A stretch of 64,000 bases of DNA from assembly GCF_004210375.1 (NCBI RefSeq), contig NC_134830.1, forward strand, positions 1,178,001-1,242,000, read 5' to 3'. The notes beneath the pieces are model-generated. The model was not told the origin of the DNA, did not search any database, and was given only the letters and a program-made list of their open reading frames with translations. Positions 43,933 to 58,900 of this stretch are shown one piece after another. The translations under genes were made by a program, and so were the position numbers. This DNA is from Tachypleus tridentatus (lineage: Eukaryota > Arthropoda > Merostomata > Xiphosura > Limulidae). Within the stretch, counting starts at the first letter, position 1, and each line of letters begins with the position of its first letter.

Positions 43933-46900
43933 GCTACACAACATATTATTTATTCTATAAAGAACAGTTGAAAAGAACAGTTGAAAGTTATAAAACAGTG
44001 TCACTGTCACTGTACAGCTGCTACACAACCCATTATTTATTTTATAAAGAACAGTTGAAAGTTATAAAAAAACAGTGTCACTGTACAGCTGCTACAAAAC
44101 CCATTATTTATTTTATAAAGAACAGTTGAAAGTTATAAAAAAATAGTGTCACTGTACAGCTGCTACACAACCCATTATTTATTTTATAAAAAACAGTTGA
44201 AAGTTATAAAAACAGTGTCACTGTACAGCTGCTACACAACCCATTATTTATTTTATAAAGAACAGTTGAAAGTTATAAAACAGTGTCACTGTACAGCTGC
44301 TACACAACCCATTATTTATTTTATAAAGAACAGTTGAAAGTTATAAAAACAGTGTCACTGTAATAGCTGCTGCAACAACATATTATTTATTTTATAAAGA
44401 ACAGTTGAAAGTTATAAAACAGTGTCACTGTACAGCTGCTACACAACCCATTATTTATTTTATATAAAGAACAGTAGAAAGTTATAAAAACAGTGTCACT
44501 GTACAGCTGCTACACAACCCATTATTTATTTTATAAAGAACAGTTGAAAGTTATAAAACAGTGTCACTGTACAGCTGCTACACAACCCATTATTTATTTT
44601 ATATAAAGAACAGTTGAAAGAATGTATATAAAAAAGTGTCACTGTACAAATGCTACACAACCCATTATTTATTTTATAAAGAACAGTTGAAAGTTATAAA
44701 AACAGTGTCACTGTACAGCTGCTACACAACCCATTATTTATTTTATAAAGAACAGTTGAACAGTGTCACTGTAGCAGCTGCACAACCCATTATTTATTTT
44801 ATAAGAAACAGTTGAAAGTTATAAAAACAGTGTCACTGTACAGCTGCTACACAACATATTATTTATTTTATAAAGAACAGTTGAAAGTTATAAAAAAAAC
44901 AGTGTCACTGTACAGCTGCTACACAACATATTATTTATTTTATAAAGAACAGTTGAAAGTTATAAAAAACAGTGTCACTGTACAGCTGCTACACAACCCA
45001 TTATTTATTTTATAAAGAACAGTTGAAAGTTATAAAACAGTGTCACTGTACAGCTGCTACACAACCCATTATTTATTTTATAAAAAACAGTTGAAAGTTA
45101 TAAAACAGTGTCACAGCTGCTACTATCAACCCATTATTTATTTTATAAAGAACAGTTGAAAGTTATAAAAACAGTGCTGCTACACAACATATTATTTATT
45201 TTATAAAGAACAGTTGAAAGTTATAAAACAATGTCACTGTACAGCTGCTACACAACCCATTATTTATTTTATAAAGAACAGTTGAAAGTTATAAAAACAG
45301 TGTCACTGTACAGCTGCTACACAACCCATTATTTATTTTATAAAGAACAGTTGAAAGTTATAAAAACAGTGTCACTGTACAGCTGCTACACAACCCATTA
45401 TTTATTTTATAAAGAACAGTTGAAAGTTATAAAAACAGTGTCACTGTACAGCTGCTACACAACCCATTATTTATTTTATAAAGAACAGTTGAAAGTTATA
45501 AAACAGTGTCACTGTACAGCTGCTACACAACCCATTATTTATTTTATAAAGAACAGTTGAAAGTTAAAAAACAGTGTCACTGTACAGCTGCTACACAACC
45601 CATTATTTATTTTATAAAGAACAGTTGAAAGTTATAAAACAGTGTCACTGTACAGCTGCTACACAACATATTATTTATTTTATAAAGAACAGTTGAAAGT
45701 TATAAAACAGTGTCACTGTACAGCTGCTACACAACCCATTATTTATTTTATAAAGAACAGTTGAAAGTTATAAAAAACAGTGTCACTGTACAGCTGCTAC
45801 ACAACATACCATTATTTATTTTATAAAGAACAGTTGAAATTTATAAAAAACAGTGTCACTGTCACGTGCTACACAACATATTATTTATTTTATAAAGAAC
45901 AGTTGAAAGTTATAAAAACAATGTCACTGTACAGCTGCTACACAACCCATTATTTATTTTATAAAGAACAGTTGAAAGTTATAAAAACAGTGTCACTGTA
46001 CAGCTGCTACACAACCATTATTTATTTTATAAAGAACAGTTGAAAGTTATAAAAACAGTGTCACTGTACAGCTGCTACACAACCCATTATTTATTTTATA
46101 AAGAACAGTTGAAAGTTATAAAACAGTGTCACTGTACAGCTGCTACACAACCCATTATTTATTTTATAAAGAACAGTTGAAAGTTATAAAAACAGTGTCA
46201 CTGTACAGCTGCTACACAACATATTTATTTTAGTTTTATAAAGAACAGTTGAAAGTTATAAAAAACAGTGTCACTGTACAGCTGCTACACAACCCATTAT
46301 TTATTTTATAAAGAACAGTTGAAAGTTATAAAACAGTGTCACTGTACAGCTGCTACACAACCCATTATTTATTTTATAAAGAACAGTTGAAAGTTATAAA
46401 AACAGTGTCACTGTACAGCTGCTACACAACCCATTATTTATTTTATAAAGAACAGTTGAAAGTTATAAAACAGTGTCACTGTACAGCTGCTACACAACAT
46501 ATTATTTATTTTATAAAGAACAGTTGAAAGTTAAAAACAGTGTCACAGCTGCTACACAACCCATTATTTATTTTATAAAGAACAGTTGAAAGTTATAAAA
46601 ACAGTGTCACTGTACAGCTGCTACACAACATATTATTTATTTTATAAAGAACAGTTGAAAGTTATAAAACAGTGTCACTTATTTTTTATAAAGCTGCTAC
46701 ACAACCCATTATTTATTTTATAAAGAACAGTTGAAAGTTATAAAAACAGTGTCACTGTACAGCTGCTACACAACCCATTATTTATTTTATAAAGAACAGT
46801 TGAAAGTTATAAAAACAGTGTCACTGTACAGCTGCTACACAACCCATTATTTATTTTATAAAGAACAGTTGAAAGTTATAAAAACAGTGTCACTGTACAG

Positions 46901-49900
46901 CTGCTACACAACCCATTATTTATTTTATAAAGAACAGTTGAAAGTTATAAAAACAGTGTCACTGTACAGCTGCTACACAACCCATTATTTATTTTATAAA
47001 GAACAGTTGAAAGTTATAAAAACAGTGTCACTGTACAGCTGCTACACAACCCATTATTTATTTTATAAAGAACAGTTGAAAGTTATAAAAACAGTGTCAC
47101 TGTACAGCTGCTACACAACCCATTATTTATTTTATAAAGAACAGTTGAAAGTTATAAAAACAGTGTCACTGTACAGCTGCTACACAACCCATTATTTATT
47201 TTATAAAGAACAGTTGAAAGTTATAAAACAGTGTCACTGTACAGCTGCTACACAACCCATTATTTATTTTATAAAGAACAGTTGAAAGTTATAAAACAGT
47301 GTCACTGTACAGCTGCTACACAACCCATTATTTATTTTATAAAGAACAGTTGAAAGTTATAAAAACAGTGTCACTGTACAGCTGCTACACAACCCATTAT
47401 TTATTTTATAAAGAACAGTTGAAAGTTATAAAAAACAGTGTCACTGTACAGCTGCTACACAACCCATTATTTATTTTAGTAAAGAACAGTTGAAAGTTAT
47501 AAAACAGTGTCACTGTACAGCTGCTACACAACCCATTATTTATTTTATAAAGAACAGTTGAAAGTTATAAAAACAGTGTCACTGTACAGCTGCTACACAA
47601 CCCATTATTTATTTTATAAAGAACAGTTGAAAGTTATAAAAACAGTGTCACTGTACAGCTGCTACACAACCCATTATTTATTTTATAAAGAACAGTTGAA
47701 AGTTATACAAACAGTGTCACTGTACAGCTGCTACACAACCCATTATTTATTTTATAAAGAACAGTTGAAAGTTATAAAACAGTGTCACTGTACAGCTGCT
47801 ACACAACCCATATTATTTATTTTATAAAGAACAGTTGAAAGTTATAAAAACAGTGTCACTGTACAGCTGCTACACAACATATTATTATTTTATAAAGAAC
47901 ATTTGAAAGTTATAAAAACAGAACAGCTACACAACATATTATTTAAGTTATAAAGAACAGTGTTATCACTGTACAGCTGCTACACAACCCATTATTTATT
48001 TTATAAAGAACAGTTGAAAGTTATAAAACAGTGTCACTGTACAGCTGCTACACAACATATTATTTATTTTATAAAGAACAGTTGAAAGTTATAAAAAACA
48101 GTGTCACTGTACAGCTGCTACACAAACCCATTATTTATTTTATAAAGAACAGTTGAAAGTTATAAAACAGTGTCACTGTACAGCTGCTACACAACATATT
48201 ATTTAATTTATAAAGAACAGTTGAAAGTTATAAAAACATTATTTATTTTATAAAGAACAGTTGAAAGTTATAAAAACAGTGTCACTGTACAGCTGCTACA
48301 CAACATATTATTTATTTTATAAAGAACAGTTGAAAGTTATAAAACAGTGTCACTGTACAGCTGCTACACAACCCATTATTTATTTTATAAAGAACAGTTG
48401 AAAGTTATAAAAACAGTGTCACTGTACAGCTGCTACACAACCCATTATTTATTTTATAAAGAACAGTTGAAAGTTATAAAAACAGTGTCACTGTACAGCT
48501 GCTACACAACCCATTATTTATTTTATAAAGAACAGTTGAAAGTTATAAAACAGTGTCACTGTACAGCTGCTACACAACATTATTTATTTTATAAAGAACA
48601 GTTGAAAGTTATAAAACAGTGTCACTGCATACAGCTGCTACAACCCATTATTTATTTTATAAAGAACAGTTGAAAGTTATAAAAACAGTGTCACTGTACA
48701 GCTGCTACACAACATATTATTTATTTTATAAAGAACAGTTGAAAGTTATAAAAACAGTGTCACTGTACAGCTGCTACACAACCCATTATTTATTTTATAA
48801 AGAACAGTTGAAAGTTATAAAAACAGTGTCACTGTACAGCTGCTACACAACCCATTATTTATTTTATAAAGAACAGTTGAAAGTTATAAAACAGTGTCAC
48901 TGTACAGCTGCTACACAACCCATTATTTATTTTATAAAGCAGTTGAAAGTTATAAAAACAGTGTCACAAGCTGCTACACAACATATTATTTATTTTATAA
49001 AGAACAGTTGAAAGTTATAAAACAGTGTCACTGTACAGCTGCTACACAACATATTATTTATTTTATAAAGAACAGTTGAAAGTTATAAAAACAGTGTCAC
49101 TGTACAGCTGCTACACAACATATTATTTATTTTATAAAGAACAGTTGAAAGTTATAAAACAGTGTCACTGTACAGCTGCTACACAACATATTATTTATTT
49201 TATAAAGAACAGTTGAAAGTTATAAAACAGTGTCACTGTACAGCTGCTACACAACCCATTATTTATTTTATAAAGAACAGTTGAAAGTTATAAAAACAGT
49301 GTCACTGTACAGCTGCTACACAACCCATTATTTATTTTATAAAGAACAGTTGAAAGTTATAAAAACAGTGTCACTGTACAGCTGCTACACAACCCATTAT
49401 TTATTTTATAAAAAGAACAGTGTTGTAAAGCTGCTACACAACCCATTATTTATTTTATAAAAACAGTTGAAAGTTATGAAAACACTGTCACTGTACAGCT
49501 GCTACACAACCCATTATTTATTTTATAAAGAACAGTTGAAAGTTATAAAAACAGTGTCACTGTACAGCTGCTACACAACCCATTATTTATTTTATAAAGA
49601 ACAGTTGAAAGTTATAAAACAGTGTCACTGTACAGCTGCTACACAACCCATTATTTATTTTATAAAGAACAGTTGAAAGTTATAAAACAGTGTCACTGTA
49701 CAGCTGCTACACAACCCATTATTTATTTTATAAAGAACAGTTGAAAGTTATAAAAACAGTGTCACTGTACAGCTGCTACACAACCCATTATTTATTTTAT
49801 AAAGAACAGTTGAAAGTTATAAAACAGTGTCACTGTACAGCTGCTACACAACATATTATTTAATTTATAAAGAACAGATGAAAGTTATAAAAACAGTGTC

Positions 49901-52900
49901 ACTGTACAGCTGATACACAACATATTATTTAATTTATAAAGAACAGTTGAAAGTTATAAAAACAGTGTCACTGTACAGCTGCTACACAACCCATTATTTA
50001 TTTTATAAAGAACAGTTGAAAGTTATAAAAACAGTGTCACTGTACAGCTGCTACACAACATATTATTTATTTTATAAAGAACAGTTGAAAGTTATAAAAA
50101 CAGTGTCACTGTACAGCTGCTACAACATATTATTTATTTTATAAAGAACAGTTGAAAGTTATAAAAACACTGTCACTGTACAGCTGCTACACAACCCATT
50201 ATTTATTTTATAAAGAACAGTTGAAAGTTATAAAAACAGTGTCACTGTACAGCTGCTAAACAATCCCATTATTTATTTTTTATAAAACAGTTGAAAGTTA
50301 TGAAAACAGTGTCACTGTGCTGTACAGCTGCTACAACATATTATTTATTTTATAAAGAACAGTTGAAAGTTATAAAAACAGTGTCACTGTACAGCTGCTA
50401 CACAACATATTATTTATTTTATAAAGAACAGTTGAAAGTTATAAAAACAGTGTCACTGTACAGCTGCTACACAACATATTATTTATTTTATAAAGAACAG
50501 TTGAAAGTTATAAAAACAGTGTCACTGTACAGCTGCTACACAACCCATTATTTATTTTATAAAGAACAGTTGAAAGTTATAAAACAGTGTCACTGTACAG
50601 CTGCTACACAACCCATTATTTATTTTATAAAGAACAGTTGAAAGTTATAAAAACAGTGTCACTGTACAGCTGCTACACAACCCATTATTTATTTTATAAA
50701 GAACAGTTGAAAGTTATAAAACAGTGTCACTGTACAGCTGCTACACAACCCATTATTTATTTTATAAAGAACAGTTGAAAGTTATAAAAACAGTGTCACT
50801 GTACAGCTGCTACACAACCCATTATTTATTTTATAAAGAACAGTTGAAAGTTATAAAACAGTGTCACTGTACAGCTGCTACACAACCCATTATTTATTTT
50901 ATAAAGAACAGTTGAAAGTTAAAAAAACAGTGTCACTGAAAGTGAAAACAGTGTCACTGTGTAGCAGCTGCTACACAACCCATTATTTATTTTATAAAGA
51001 ACACAGCTGCTACACAACCCATTATTTATTTTATAAAGAACAGTTGAAAGTTATAAAAACAGTGTCACTGTACAGCTGCTACACAACCCATTATTTATTT
51101 TATAAAGAACAGTTGAAAGTTATAAAAACAGTGTCACTGTACAGCTGCTACACAACCCATTATTTATTTTATAAAGAACAGTTGAAAGTTATAAAACAGT
51201 GTCACTGTACAGCTGCTACACAACCATTATTTATTTTATAAAGAACAGTTGAAAGTTATAAAAACAGTGTCACTGTACAGCTGCTACACAACCCATTATT
51301 TATTTTATAAAGAACAGTTGAAAGTTATAAAAACAGTGTCACTGTACAGCTGCTACACAACCCATTATTTATTTTATAAAGAACAGTTGAAAGTTATAAA
51401 AACAGTGTCACTGTACAGCTGCTACACAACATTATTATTTATTTTATAAAGAACAGTTGAAAGTTATAAAACAGTGTCACTGTACAGCTGCTACACAACC
51501 CATTATTTATTTTATAAAGAACAGTTGAAAGTTATAAAACAGTGTCACTGTACAGCTGCTACACAACCCATTATTTATTTAGTTTTATAAAACAGTGTCA
51601 ACAGTTGAAAGTTATAAAAACAGTGTCACTGTACAGCTGCTACACAACCCATTATTTATTTTATAAAGAACAGTTGAAAGTTATAAAAACAGTGTCACTG
51701 TACAGCTGCTACACAACCCATTATTTATTTTATAAAGAACAGTTGAAAGTTATAAAAACAGTGTCACTGTACACTGTACAGCTGCTACACAACCCATTAT
51801 TTATTTTATAAAGAACAGTTGAAAGTTATAAAACAGTGTCACTGTACAGCTGCTACACAACCCATTATTTATTTTATAAAGAACAGTTGAAAGTTATAAA
51901 AAAACAGTGTCACTGTACAGCTGCTACACAACCCATTATTTATTTTATAAAGAACAGTTGAAAGTTATAAAAACAGTGTCACTGTACAGCTGCTACACAA
52001 CCCATTATTTATTTTATAAAGAACAGTTGAAAGTTATAAAAACAGTGTCACTGTACAGCTGCTACACAACCCATTATTTATTTTATAAAGAACAGTTGAA
52101 AGTTATAAAACAGTGTCACTGTACAGCTGCTACACAACCCATTATTTATTTTATAAAGAACAGTTGAAAGTTATAAAAACAGTGTCACTGTACAGCTGCT
52201 ACACAACCCATTATTTATTTTATAAAGAACAGTTGAAAGTTATAAAACAGTGTCACTGTACAGCTGCTACACAACATATTATTTATTTTATAAAGAACAG
52301 TTGAAAGTTATAAAAACAGTGTCACTGTACAGCTGCTACACAACCCATTATTTATTTTATAAAGAACAGTTGAAAGTTATAAAAACAGTGTCACTGTACA
52401 GCTGCTACACAACCCATTATTTAATTTATAAAGAACAGTTGAAAGTTATAAAACAGTGTCACTGTACAGCTGCTACACAACCCATTATTTATTTTATAAA
52501 GAACAGTTGAAAGTTATAAAAACAGTGTCACTGTACAGCTGCTACACAACCCATTATTTATTTTATAAAGAACAGTTGAAAGTTATAAAAACAGTGTCAC
52601 TGTACAGCTGCTACACAACCCATTATTTATTTTATAAAGAACAGTTGAAAGTTATAAAAACAGTGTCACTGTACAGCTGCTACACAACCCATTATTTATT
52701 TTATAAAGAACAGTTGAAAGTTATAAAAACAGTGTCACTGTACAGCTGCTACACAACCCATTATTTATTTTATAAAGAACAGTTGAAAGTTATAAAAACA
52801 GTGTCACTGTACAGCTGCTACACAACCCATTATTTATTTTATAAAGAACAGTTGAAAGTTATAAAACAGTGTCACTGTACAGCTGCTACACAACCCATTA

Positions 52901-55900
52901 TTTATTTTATAAAGAACAGTTGAAAGTTATAAAAACAGTGTCACTGTACAGCTGCTACACAACCCATTATTTATTTTATAAAGAACAGTTGAAAGTTATA
53001 AAACAGTGTCACTGTACAGCTGCTACACAACCCATTATTTATTTTATAAAGAACAGTTGAAAGTTATAAAAACAGTGTCACTGTACAGCTGCTACACAAC
53101 CCATTATTTATTTTATAAAGAACAGTTGAAAGTTATAAAAACAGTGTCACTGTACAGCTGCTACACAACATATTATTTATTTTATAAAGAACAGTTGAAA
53201 GTTATAAAAACAGTGTCACTGTACAGCTGCTACACAACCCATTATTTATTTTATAAAGAACAGTTGAAAGTTATAAAAACAGTGTCACTGTACAGCTGCT
53301 ACACAACCCATTATTTATTTTATAAAGAACAGTTGAAAGTTATAAAAACAGTGTCACTGTACAGCTGCTACACAACCCATTATTTATTTTATAAAGAACA
53401 GTTGAAAGTTATAAAAACAGTGTCACTGTACAGCTGCTACACAACCCATTATTTATTTTATAAAGAACAGTTGAAAGTTATAAAAAAAACAGTGTCACTG
53501 TACAGCTGCTACACACATATTATTATTTATTTTATAAAGAACAGTTGAAAGTTATAAAAACAGTGTCACTGTACAGCTGCTACACAACATATTATTTATT
53601 TTATAAAGAACAGTTGAAAGTTATAAAAACAGTGTCACTGTACAGCTGCTACACAACCCATTATTTATTTTATAAAGAACAGTTGAAAGTTATAAAACAG
53701 TGTCACTGTACAGCTGCTACACAACCCATTATTTATTTTATAAAGAACAGTTGAAAGTTATAAAACAGTGTCACTGTACAGCTGCTACACAACCCATTAT
53801 TTATTTTATAAAGAACAGTTGAAAGTTATAAAACAGTGTCACTGTACAGCTGCTACACAACATATTATTTATTTTATAAAGAACAGTTGAAAGTTATAAA
53901 ACAGTGTCACTGTACAGCTGCTACACAACATATTATTTATTTTATAAAGAACAGTTGAAAGTTATAAAAACAGTGTCACTGTACAGCTGCTACACAACAT
54001 ATTATTTATTTTATAAAGAACAGTTGAAAGTTATAAAAACAGTGTCACTGTACAGCTGCTACACAACATTATTATTTATTTTATAAAGAACAGTTGAAAG
54101 TTATAAAAACAGTGTCACTGTACAGCTGCTACACAACCCATTATTTATTTTATAAAGAACAGTTGAAAGTTATAAAAACAGTGTCACTGTACAGCTGCTA
54201 CACAACCCATTATTTATTTTATAAAGAACAGTTGAAAGTTATAAAAACAGTGTCACTGTACAGCTGCTACACAACATATTATTTATTTTATAAAGAACAG
54301 TTGAAAGTTATAAAAACAGTGTCACTGTACAGCTGCTACACAACATATTATTTATTTTATAAAGAACAGTTGAAAGTTAAAAAACAGTGTCACTGTACAG
54401 CTGCTACACAACATATTATTTATTTTATAAAGAACAGTTGAAAGTTATAAAACAGTGTCACTGTACAGCTGCTACACAACATATTATTTATTTTATAAAG
54501 AACAGTTGAAAGTTATAAAAACAGTGTCACTGTACAGCTGCTACACAACATATTATTTATTTTATAAAGAACAGTTGAAAGTTATAAAAAACAGTGTCAC
54601 TGTACAGCTGCTACACAACCCATTATTATTTATTTTATAAAGAACAGTTGAAAGTTATATAAAACAGTGTCACTGTACAGCTGCTACACAACATATTATT
54701 TATTTTATAAAGAACAGTTGAAAGTTATAAAAACAGTGTCACTGTACAGCTGCTACACAACCCATTATTTATTTTATAAAGAACAGTTGAAAGTTATAAA
54801 AACAGTGTCACTGTACAGCTGCTACACAACCCATTATTTATTTTATAAAGAACAGTTGAAAGTTATAAAAACAGTGTCACTGTACAGCTACACAACATAT
54901 TATTTATTTTTAAAGAACAGTTGAAAGTTATAAAACAGTGTCACTGTACAGCTGCTACACAACCCATTATTTATTTTATAAAGAACAGTTGAAAGTTATA
55001 AAACAGTGTCACTGTACAGCTGCTACACAACCCATTATTTATTTTATAAAGAACAGTTGAAAGTTATAAAAACAGTGTCACTGTACAGCTGCTACACAAC
55101 ATATTATTTATTTTATAAAGAACAGTTGAAAGTTATAAAAACAGTGTCACTGTACAGCTGCTACACAACCCATTATTTATTTTATAAAGAACAGTTGAAA
55201 GTTATAAAACAGTGTCACTGTACAGCTGCTACACAACCCATTATTTATTTTATAAAGAACAGTTGAAAGTTATAAAAACAGTGTCACTGTACAGCTGCTA
55301 CACAACATATTATTTATTTTATAAAGAACAGTTGAAAGTTATAAAACAGTGTCACTGTACAGCTGCTACACAACCCATTATTTATTTTATAAAGAACAGT
55401 TGTTATAAAAACAGTGTCACTGTACAGCTGCTACACAACCCATTATTTATTTTATAAAGAACAGTTGAAAGTTATAAAAACAGTGTCACTGTACAGCTGC
55501 TACACAACCCATTATTTATTTTATAAAGAACAGTTGAAAGTTATAAAACAGTGTCACTGTACAGCTGCTACACAACCCATTATTTATTTTATAAAGAACA
55601 GTTGAAAGTTATAAAAACAGTGTCACTGTACAGCTGCTACACAACCCATTATTTATTTTATAAAGAACAGTTGAAAGTTATAAAACAGTGTCACTGTACA
55701 GCTGCTACACAACATATTATTTAGTTTTATAAAGAACAGTTGAAAGTTATAAAACAGTGTCACTGTACAGCTGCTACACAACCCATTATTTATTTTATAA
55801 AGAACAGTTGAAAGTTATAAAACAGTGTCACTGTACAGCTGCTACACAACCCATTATTTATTTTATAAAGAACAGTTGAAAGTTATAAAACAGTGTCACT

Positions 55901-58900
55901 GTACAGCTGCTACACAACCCATTATTTATTTTATAAAGAACAGTTGAAAGTTATAAAACAGTGTCACTGTACAGCTGCTACACAACCCATTATTTATTTT
56001 ATAAAGAACAGTTGAAAGTTATAAAAACAGTGTCACTGTACAGCTGCTACACAACATATTATTTATTTTATAAAGAACAGTTGAAAGTTATAAAAACAGT
56101 GTCACTGTACAGCTGCTACACAACCCATTATTTATTTTATAAAGAACAGTTGAAAGTTATAAAAACAGTGTCACTGTACAGCTGCTACACAACCCATTAT
56201 TTATTTTATAAAGAACAGTTGAAAGTTATAAAACAGTGTCACTGTACAGCTGCTACACAACCCATTATTTATTTTATAAAGAACAGTTGAAAGTTATAAA
56301 ACAGTGTCACTGTACAGCTGCTACACAACCCATTATTTATTTTATAAAGAACAGTTGAAAGTTATAAAACAGTGTCACTGTACAGCTGCTACACAACCCA
56401 TTATTTATTTTATAAAGAACAGTTGAAAGTTATAAAACAGTGTCACTGTACAGCTGCTACACAACCCATTATTTATTTTATAAAGAACAGTTGAAAGTTA
56501 TAAAAACAGTGTCACTGTACAGCTGCTACACAACATATTATTTATTTTATAAAGAACAGTTGAAAGTTATAAAAACAGTGTCACTGTACAGCTGCTACAC
56601 AACCCATTATTTATTTTATAAAGAACAGTTGAAAGTTATAAAAACAGCTACACAACCCATTATTTATTTTATAAAGAACAGTTGAAAGTTATAAAACAGT
56701 GTCACTGTACAGCTGCTACACAACCCATTATTTATTTTATAAAGAACAGTTGAAAGTTATAAAAACAGTGTCACTGTACAGCTGCTACACAACCCATTAT
56801 TTATTTTATAAAGAACAGTTGAAAGTTATAAAAACAGTGTCACTGTACAGCTGCTACACAACCCATTATTTATTTTATAAAGAACAGTTGAAAGTTATAA
56901 AAACAGTGTCACTGTACAGCTGCTACACAACCCATTATTTATTTTATAAAGAACAGTTGAAAGTTATAAAACAGTGTCACTGTACAGCTGCTACACAACC
57001 CATTATTTATTTTATAAAGAACAGTTGAAAGTTATAAAAACAGTGTCACTGTACACTGCTACACAACCCATTATTTATTTTATAAAGAACAGTTGAAAGT
57101 TATAAAACAGTGCTACACAACCCATTATTTATTTTATAAAGAACAGTTGAAAGTTATAAAACAGTGTCACTGTACAGCTGCTACACAACCCATTATTTAT
57201 TTTATAAAGAACAGTTGAAAGTTATAAAACAGTGTCACTGTACAGCTGCTACACAACCCATTATTTATTTTATAAAGAACAGTTGAAAGTTATAAAACAG
57301 TGTCACTGTACAGCTGCTACACAACCCATTATTTATTTTATAAAGAACAGTTGAAAGTTATAAAACAGTGTCACTGTACAGCTGCTACACAACCCATTAT
57401 TTATTTTATAAAGAACAGTTGAAAGTTATAAAAACAGTGTCACTGTACAGCTGCTACACAACCCATTATTTATTTTATAAAGAACAGTTGAAAGTTATAA
57501 AAACAGTGTCACTGTACAGCTGCTACACAACCCATTATTTATTTTATAAAGAACAGTTGAAAGTTATAAAAACAGTGTCACTGTACAGCTGCTACACAAC
57601 CCATTATTTATTTTATAAAGAACAGTTGAAAGTTATAAAACAGTGTCACTGTACAGCTGCTACACAACCCATTATTTATTTTATAAAGAACAGTTGAAAG
57701 TTATAAAAACAGTGTCACTGTACAGCTGCTACACAACCCATTATTTATTTTATAAAGAACAGTTGAAAGTTATAAAAACAGTGTCACTGTACAGCTGCTA
57801 CACAACCCATTATTTATTTTATAAAGAACAGTTGAAAGTTATAAAAACAGTGTCACTGTACAGCTGCTACACAACCCATTATTTATTTTATAAAGAACAG
57901 TTGAAAGTTATAAAAACAGTGTCACTGTACAGCTGCTACACAACCCATTATTTATTTTATAAAGAACAGTTGAAAGTTATAAAACAGTGTCACTGTACAG
58001 CTGCTACACAACCCATTATTTATTTTATAAAGAACAGTTGAAAGTTATAAAAACAGTGTCACTGTACAGCTGCTACACAACATATTATTTATTTTATAAA
58101 GAACAGTTGAAAGTTATAAAACAGTGTCACTGTACAGCTGCTACACAACCCATTATTTATTTTATAAAGAACAGTTGAAAGTTATAAAACAGTGTCACTG
58201 TACAGCTGCTACACAACCCATTATTTATTTTATAAAGAACAGTTGAAAGTTATAAAAACAGTGTCACTGTACAGCTGCTACACAGTTGAAAGTTATAAAA
58301 AGTGTCACTGTACATTATTTATTTTTTATAAAGAACAGTTGAAAGTTATAAAACAGTGTCACTGTACAGCTGCTACACAACTATAAAGAACAGTTGAAAG
58401 TTATAAAAACAATGTCACTGTACATTATTTATTTTTTATAAAGAACAGTTGAAAGTTATAAAAACAGTGTCACTGTACAGCTGCTACACAACCCATTATT
58501 TATTTTATAAAGAACAGTTGAAAGTTATAAAACAGTGTCACTGTACAGCTGCTACACAACCCATTATTTATTTTATAAAGAACAGTTGAAAGTTATAAAA
58601 ACAGTGTCACTGTACAGCTGCTACACAACCCATTATTTATTTTATAAAGAACAGTTGAAAGTTATAAAAACAGTGTCACTGTACAGCTGCTACACAACCC
58701 ATTATTTATTTTATAAAGAACAGTTGAAAGTTATAAAAACAGTGTCACTGTACAGCTGCTACACAACATATTATTTATTTTATAAAGAACAGTTGAAAGT
58801 TGAAAGTTATAAAAACAGTTATAAAAACAGTCACTGTACAGCTGCTACACAACCCATTATTTATTTTATAAAGAACAGTTGAAAGTTATAAAAACTGTGT

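Noticed and set aside
43321..44028. Open frames across the N gap
   Set aside because: They run through unknown bases. Only 43294-43374 has exon evidence.
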